64,000 nt of DNA from Muribaculaceae bacterium (GTDB taxonomy: Bacteria; Bacteroidota; Bacteroidia; Bacteroidales; Muribaculaceae). A program made the position numbers and the translations under genes. Position 1 is the first letter of the stretch. The number at the start of each line of letters is the position of its first letter. The stretch is taken from NCBI GenBank assembly GCA_017548365.1, contig JAFZAC010000016.1:310001-374000 (forward strand), in the 5' to 3' direction. Of the stretch, positions 59,340-64,000 are shown piece by piece. Below the pieces are notes generated by a model that was given only the letters and a program-made list of their open reading frames with translations, searched no databases and was not told where the DNA came from.

Positions 59340-61121
59340 ATGTCTATTGAGAATATACTTTCGCAAGCTACCGCACAGGCGGTGAATGAATTATATGGCT
59401 TAAGTGTTGAGCCGCAAACCATCGTGCCTCAAGCCACCCGCAAGGAGTTTGAGGGCAACCTAACAATTGTGGTGTTCCCCTTTTTGAGGGCTTCGCACAA
59501 AGCTCCCGATGCCACAGCACAAGAGATTGGTGAATATCTTGCTGCTAACTGCAATGCAGTCGAGAAGTTCAATGTGATAAAGGGCTTCCTCAACATCACA
59601 ATCAAGCCTTCGTTCTGGGCACAGCTGCTCGAGAACATCTGCCGTAACGAGAATTATGGCTTCAAACAGGAAACTCCTGAGAGTCAACTCGTGATGATAG
59701 AATATAGTTCGCCAAACACCAACAAACCTCTTCACTTGGGCCATGTGCGCAATAACTTGCTGGGCTTTAGCCTCGCACAGATAATGAAAGCCAATGGCAA
59801 CAAGGTGGTGAAGACCAACATCGTGAATGACCGCGGAATCCACATCTGTAAGTCGATGCTTGCTTGGCTCAAATGGGGCAATGGCATAACACCCGAGAGC
59901 TCTGGCAAGAAGGGCGACCACCTGATTGGAGACTTCTACGTGCTCTTTGACAAGCACTACAAGGAGGAAATCAAGGAAATTGCCGCCGCTCAAGGTATAA
60001 GCGAGGAGGAGGCAGAGAAGCAGTCGACACTCATGCAGGAGGCCCGCGAGATGCTCAAGAAGTGGGAGGACAATGACCCCGAGGTTCGCGCGTTGTGGGA
60101 GAAGATGAATGAATGGGTTTATGCCGGCTTTGACGAGACTTACAAACGCATGGGCGTAGACTTCGACAAGATTTACTACGAAAGCCAGACCTATCTCGAG
60201 GGCAAGGAAAAAGTGGAAGAAGGTTTGGAGAAAGGCGTGTTCTACCGCAAGGACGACAACAGCGTGTGGGCCGACCTCACTCCCGACGGTCTTGACCACA
60301 AACTCTTACTGCGAAGCGATGGCACAAGCGTCTACATGACTCAAGACATTGGCACTGCCAAGCTGCGCTATCAGGACTACCCCATTGACAAGATGATATA
60401 TGTTGTGGGTAATGAGCAGAACTATCACTTCCAGGTGCTTTCGCTCTTGCTCGACAAGCTTGGATTCAAGTGGGGCAAAGACCTCATCCATTTCTCTTAT
60501 GGTATGGTGGAGCTGCCTCATGGAAAGATGAAATCGCGCGAAGGGACAGTAGTTGATGCCGACGACCTCATGGACAAGATGGTAGAAGACGCTCTAGCAA
60601 TGACCAGCGACCGTCTCGAGGGCATGACCGATGACGAAAAGCGCGAAGTGGCACGCATAATTGGCATGGGTGCGCTCAAGTATTTCATCCTAAAGGTTGA
60701 CCCACGCAAGAACATGCTATTCAACCCTGCCGAGAGCATTGATTTCAACGGCAACACAGGACCATTTATCCAGTACACCTATGCACGCATTCAGTCACTG
60801 CTACGCAAGGCGGGAGACAATCTCCCTGCGCTCAACGTTGACGCTGTAACTCCCAACGACAAGGAAATTGCCATCATTCAGCGTGTTGCCGACTTCCCTG
60901 CAGTTGTTGAAGAGGCAGGTAAGACCTACAGCCCTGCTCTCATCGCCAACTACACTTATGAACTTGCCAAGGAGTTCAATCAGTTCTATCACGACTACAG
61001 CATCCTAAAAGAGGATGACGAGAACGTGAAAGTATTCCGTCTTGAGCTCTCACGCACCGTAGCAAGCGTCATCAAGCGAGCATTCTCACTGCTTGGCATC
61101 GAAGTACCAGAAAGAATGTAG
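59340..61121 (+). CDS. argS: Arginyl-tRNA synthetase
   Basis: Charges tRNA-Arg. The 593-residue class I enzyme has the HIGH-type motif HLGH (NKPLHLGHVRNNLLG), the KMSKS-type motif HGKMKSREG and the family-specific N-terminal additional domain and C-terminal anticodon-binding helices (NGNTGPFIQYTYARIQSLLRK onward). The frame extends 12 codons upstream into the promoter, so the ATG at 59340 (MSIENILSQATAQAV) is chosen. The BI-1 gene follows after 63 bases with no terminator seen. Confidence 0.96.
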   Translation: MSIENILSQATAQAVNELYGLSVEPQTIVPQATRKEFEGNLTIVVFPFLRASHKAPDATAQEIGEYLAANCNAVEKFNVIKGFLNITIKPSFWAQLLENICRNENYGFKQETPESQLVMIEYSSPNTNKPLHLGHVRNNLLGFSLAQIMKANGNKVVKTNIVNDRGIHICKSMLAWLKWGNGITPESSGKKGDHLIGDFYVLFDKHYKEEIKEIAAAQGISEEEAEKQSTLMQEAREMLKKWEDNDPEVRALWEKMNEWVYAGFDETYKRMGVDFDKIYYESQTYLEGKEKVEEGLEKGVFYRKDDNSVWADLTPDGLDHKLLLRSDGTSVYMTQDIGTAKLRYQDYPIDKMIYVVGNEQNYHFQVLSLLLDKLGFKWGKDLIHFSYGMVELPHGKMKSREGTVVDADDLMDKMVEDALAMTSDRLEGMTDDEKREVARIIGMGALKYFILKVDPRKNMLFNPAESIDFNGNTGPFIQYTYARIQSLLRKAGDNLPALNVDAVTPNDKEIAIIQRVADFPAVVEEAGKTYSPALIANYTYELAKEFNQFYHDYSILKEDDENVKVFRLELSRTVASVIKRAFSLLGIEVPERM

Positions 61122-61184
61122 CATTTTGGCACAATTTTTGCACATCAAAACAATTAGTATTAACAAACTAACAACTATAAAATT

Positions 61185-61943
61185 ATGAATTACAACAACG
61201 TTCCACCGCCACTGCCTCAGGCTAATGCCACTCAGGCAAGACCCTATCAAGATGAATGGTCACTGAGCACATATGTTACACAAACAATGCGCAAAGTGTA
61301 CGTTAAAATGTTCCTCGGACTGCTTGTTACAGCCATCACTTCTTGGCTTGTGTTGAGCAGCGAGACTCTTATGTCTTATTTCATTCATGTCAGCGAAGAA
61401 GGGGTTCAACTCAGTGGACTTCTTTATGTCCTTATGGCTGTTGAGCTTGGCCTTGTTTTTGGTCTTTCAATGGCAATAAACAAGTTGAGCCCAGCTATTG
61501 CGAGTTTGATGTTCTATGCCTATGCCATTATTAATGGTATAACACTCACTCCTGTCTTCCTGGCCTACACCATGTCGTCAATTGCTCTCACATTCTTTGT
61601 GACAGCAGGTGTTTTCTTGGCAATGTCCATCTATGGTTATACAACTAAGAGCGACCTCACTAAATTTGGCACTTTCATGGTCATGGCGCTCATTGGACTC
61701 ATTGTCTGCACCATCATCAACATCTTCTGGGCAAACTCTGTCATGGACTGGATTATAAGCTTTGCAGGAGTTATAATCTTCATTGGCCTTACAGCGTGGG
61801 ACACTCAGAAAATCAAGCAAATGGCGCAAGAAACCGATGAAGTCAACGTTAGCAAGCTAGCCACTTTAGGCGCTTTGTCGCTCTACCTCGACTTCATCAA
61901 CCTCTTCCTCTATCTGCTGCGCTTCTTGGGCAGCCGCGATTGA
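61185..61943 (+). CDS. Bax inhibitor-1/YccA family membrane protein
   Basis: The 252-residue protein has seven hydrophobic segments in the BI-1 pattern, with KVYVKMFLGLLVTAITSWLVL, YAYAIINGITLTPVFLAY and AWDTQKIKQMAQE before a final helix (LGALSLYLDFINLFLYLLRFL). Bacterial members act as pH-sensitive calcium leak channels or interact with FtsH; the role here is not known. The N terminus (residues 1-25) is a proline-rich cytosolic tail. Confidence 0.92.
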   Translation: MNYNNVPPPLPQANATQARPYQDEWSLSTYVTQTMRKVYVKMFLGLLVTAITSWLVLSSETLMSYFIHVSEEGVQLSGLLYVLMAVELGLVFGLSMAINKLSPAIASLMFYAYAIINGITLTPVFLAYTMSSIALTFFVTAGVFLAMSIYGYTTKSDLTKFGTFMVMALIGLIVCTIINIFWANSVMDWIISFAGVIIFIGLTAWDTQKIKQMAQETDEVNVSKLATLGALSLYLDFINLFLYLLRFLGSRD

Positions 61944-61980
61944 GAGAGGGCATAATAGCCACTGCGCTAGACTAAATCTT

Positions 61981-62016
61981 GAATCTTCGCTTCACTGGTG
62001 AAGATTCATTTTTTAT
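61981..62016 (+). terminator. Terminator after the BI-1 gene
   Basis: TGAATCTTC (61981-61989) is an exact inverted copy of GAAGATTCA (62001-62009), loop of 11, followed by a T run to 62016. Confidence 0.8.
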
Positions 62017-62089
62017 TTGCATCATACAATAAAAATGGCAGAATGTAGTTTTATTATTATAACAATTATTATTTTGTCGTTTTTAGATT

Positions 62090-63280
62090 ATGAAGAAATC
62101 AACAAGAATACTCGTGGCAATGGCTTTGATCATGTCAAGCATGGCAGCATTTGCCGACGACGACATTCCAAAAGATGAGTTTAACCCCATCACAACTGGT
62201 GTTACTTCGCTTAGCATTACTCCCGATGCGCGCGGTGCTTCAATGGGTGATCAGGGTGCTGCAACCGACCCTGATGTTAACTCTCAATTCTGGAACCCAT
62301 CAAAGTATGCATTCGCCTATAGCAAGGCTGGAGTTTCTATCTCCTACACACCCTGGCTCCGCAAACTCGTCAACGACATCTTCCTCGCCAACCTTTCAGG
62401 TTACTGGAAGATTGGTAGTGGCGACAACCAGGCAGTGAGTGCCTCTATGCGTTATTTCTCCTTAGGCGAGATCAACCAAAGCGACGACGGTGGCAATGCC
62501 GTGTCGAGCATCAACCCGTTTGAAATGTCGGTCGATGTGGGTTATTCGCGCAAACTGAGTGAGAAGTACTCTATGGGTGTTGTGCTTCGTTACATTTACA
62601 GCGACCTTGGATACAACAGCTATAGCGGCACCGACCAGACTACAGGTGCATCGGCATTCTCGGCCGATATCTCGGGATATTTCAATACCTACCCCATGGT
62701 TGGACGCAATGAGTGCCAGTGGAATATCGGTTTCAATATCTCTAACATTGGTTCTAAGGTCAGTTACAATGGTGGTGACGACCCTGCTTTCCTCCCCACG
62801 AACCTCAAGTTAGGTACGGCTTTCACTTTCCCGCTTGCCGACTATCACAACCTCACCATTGCTGCCGAGGCCAACAAACTGCTCGTGCCAGCACGTCCAC
62901 GTCTCACCAACTATGAGAACCAAGAGGAATATGAGCAGGCTTTGCAGGACTGGAAAGACATGTCGTCTATTACCGGTATCTTCAAGTCGTTCAGTGATGC
63001 TCCCGGTGGAGCCAAAGAGGAGTTGCGCGAAATAAACTTCTCGATTGGTGCCGAGTACAGCTACAACCAACAATTCTTCTTGCGTGGCGGTTTCTTCAAC
63101 GAGGACCGATATAAAGGTAATCGTAAGTACTTCGGTCTGGGTGCCGGTTTTGCCCTCAATGTCATCAAGCTCGATGCAGCCTACATGATTGCAACAGCGC
63201 AGAACAGCCCTCTTGACCAGACATTACGCTTCACCCTCTCGTTCGACATGGATGGCATACGCAACCTATTCAATAAATAA
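62090..63280 (+). CDS. porV: Type IX secretion system outer-membrane protein PorV
   Basis: PorV is a FadL-like barrel that binds type IX cargo and carries it to the surface sortase. The 396-residue product has a signal peptide (MKKSTRILVAMALIMSSMAAFA), then the family N-terminal pattern with TGVTSLSITPDARGASMGDQGAATDPDVNS, FWNPSKYAF, and barrel strands ending LRFTLSFDMDGIRNLF. The acidic DDDIPKDEFNP stretch follows the signal peptide. It shows that this organism has type IX secretion, which would serve the CBM26 protein at 41681. No other type IX gene is in the window. Confidence 0.9.
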   Translation: MKKSTRILVAMALIMSSMAAFADDDIPKDEFNPITTGVTSLSITPDARGASMGDQGAATDPDVNSQFWNPSKYAFAYSKAGVSISYTPWLRKLVNDIFLANLSGYWKIGSGDNQAVSASMRYFSLGEINQSDDGGNAVSSINPFEMSVDVGYSRKLSEKYSMGVVLRYIYSDLGYNSYSGTDQTTGASAFSADISGYFNTYPMVGRNECQWNIGFNISNIGSKVSYNGGDDPAFLPTNLKLGTAFTFPLADYHNLTIAAEANKLLVPARPRLTNYENQEEYEQALQDWKDMSSITGIFKSFSDAPGGAKEELREINFSIGAEYSYNQQFFLRGGFFNEDRYKGNRKYFGLGAGFALNVIKLDAAYMIATAQNSPLDQTLRFTLSFDMDGIRNLFNK

Positions 63281-63310
63281 AATAAAACAATAAACACATT
63301 GCTATAATTT

Positions 63311-63340
63311 TAGGGATGAGGCACGCCTTGTCCCTTTTTA
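63311..63340 (+). terminator. Palindromic terminator of porV, related to the GCATGC repeats
   Basis: GGGATGAGGC pairs with GCCTTGTCCC through the full stem using two G-U pairs, followed by TTTTT, 34 bases past the porV stop. The sequence TAGGGATGAGGCACGCC resembles the palindromes at 4793-4926. Confidence 0.7.
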
Positions 63341-63357
63341 CGATAAATTAAAAAACT

Positions 63358-63834
63358 ATGCGCATAGGATACGGATTTGACGTGCACCGTCTGGTTGAAG
63401 GGCGAGAGTTATGGATTGGCGGAGTAAAGATAGAGCACGAAAAGGGACTGCTCGGGCACAGCGATGCCGATGTAGCGATTCATGCTCTGTGCGACGCTCT
63501 GCTGGGTGCTGCCGCCCTGCGCGACATAGGTTACCATTTCCCTGACAGCGACCCTCGATATAAGGGCATAGACAGCCGCAAACTATTGCGAGAAGTGATG
63601 CGTCTGCTTAACGAAAAAGGATATAAACTGGGGAACTGCGACATCACAATCTGCGCTGAGCAGCCTAAGATGAACCCGCACATCCCAGCAATGCAGCAGC
63701 AACTTGCAGAGTGCATGGACTGCGACCTCGATCAGGTGTCAATCAAGGCCACCACTACCGAGCGCCTGGGCTACACAGGTCGCGGCGAAGGCATCGCCGC
63801 CCACGCAATAGCACTAATCATGCACAATTTATAA
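63358..63834 (+). CDS. ispF: 2-C-methyl-D-erythritol 2,4-cyclodiphosphate synthase
   Basis: Fifth enzyme of the MEP pathway, cyclising CDP-ME 2-phosphate. The 158-residue product has the zinc ligands D8 and H10 (GFDVHRL) and H42 (DADVAIHAL), plus the [18 protein letters not shown] loop and the C-terminal [19 protein letters not shown]. The length is normal. dxr at 49199 belongs to the same pathway but is not linked in one operon. No promoter was identified in the short gap after the porV terminator. Confidence 0.97.
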   Translation: MRIGYGFDVHRLVEGRELWIGGVKIEHEKGLLGHSDADVAIHALCDALLGAAALRDIGYHFPDSDPRYKGIDSRKLLREVMRLLNEKGYKLGNCDITICAEQPKMNPHIPAMQQQLAECMDCDLDQVSIKATTTERLGYTGRGEGIAAHAIALIMHNL

Positions 63835-63853
63835 TGCAGAATGCAGAATCTTT
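63833..63853. repeat. Period-7 array overlapping the ispF stop
   Basis: AATGCAG, AATGCAG and AATCTTT, beginning in the ispF stop codon. The rest of the window, to 64000, shows no gene or structure I recognise. Confidence 0.4.
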
Positions 63854-64000
63854 AAATTGGGGGCTTTTAATTCTTTAACTCCTTTGATTTGTTTTATTCC
63901 TTTATTTAAATCTGCCTTGCGACTTGGAGGGCGGTCAACATTGCTACGCCTGTGTCATCGGCGAGTTTGAGGCTGTTGTGTCCACTCAAAATTGAGCCTA

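Overview
The window looks like chromosomal DNA of an anaerobic gut-type member of the order Bacteroidales (Muribaculaceae or Prevotellaceae are plausible; the sequence alone does not settle the family). Reasons: TAnnTTTG promoter boxes, several with TTTG 19-21 bases upstream (the Bacteroides -7/-33 pattern); no obvious Shine-Dalgarno use; a tmRNA tag ending GENNYALAA; a PorV-like type IX secretion protein with a large secreted cargo; a TPP-riboswitch TonB-receptor/PnuT thiamine operon; and many secreted proteins ending in the GFRLAL sulfatase-modifying-factor fold. I count about 47 protein genes plus tmRNA. Domain calls were made by eye from translated sequence.

Layout. 0-4 kb: thrS-infC-rpmI-rplT translation operon (minus). 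3.9-5.05 kb: non-coding island packed with four different repeat types. 5-10.6 kb: secreted SUMF1-like protein, TPR protein and META-domain protein. 10.7-16 kb: galM, a pRiA4b ORF-3-like protein, a tightly packed flavoprotein/AlkD/EamA/carbonic anhydrase operon and a tiny BspA-type LRR protein. 16-22.6 kb: prfA, tmRNA, an RluA-type pseudouridine synthase, a second SUMF1-like protein, ApbE, an outer-membrane barrel and a dicarboxylate/amino-acid symporter. 22.6-25.7 kb: thiamine uptake operon under a TPP riboswitch. 25.7-31.2 kb: AlkD-like HEAT protein, M49 peptidase and a GH9/NodB-like fusion. 31.3-35 kb: etfB-etfA-acyl-CoA dehydrogenase operon. 35-41.5 kb: DPP IV, miaA, pnp and a four-helix-bundle protein. 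41.7-46 kb: a 1436-residue secreted CBM26-containing protein. 46.5-50.4 kb: RlmI-type methyltransferase, rseP, dxr. 50.5-59.1 kb: dockerin/SUMF1 proteins flanking psuG-psuK, a COG2509 flavoprotein, MarC and an AspT/YidE-type transporter. 59.3-64 kb: argS, a Bax-inhibitor-1 protein, porV and ispF.

How the genes work together. Most of the window is core housekeeping (translation, tRNA and rRNA modification, ribosome rescue, MEP isoprenoid synthesis by dxr and ispF, RNA decay by pnp). Between these lie envelope and secreted functions that fit life on host or dietary glycans and peptides: GH9/NodB, CBM26, DPP IV, M49, TonB thiamine uptake and type IX export.

The most unusual feature is non-coding. 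Six intergenic arrays have a strict 9-base period with consensus CTAGAAnTT (33 units, 28 with an intact CTAG). At least nine arrays have a strict 7-base period (often AACTGAT/ATCAGTT-like). At three loci the two kinds abut each other, and several arrays begin or end within a few bases of a stop codon. I know of no described system matching this. It is the best candidate here for something undescribed.
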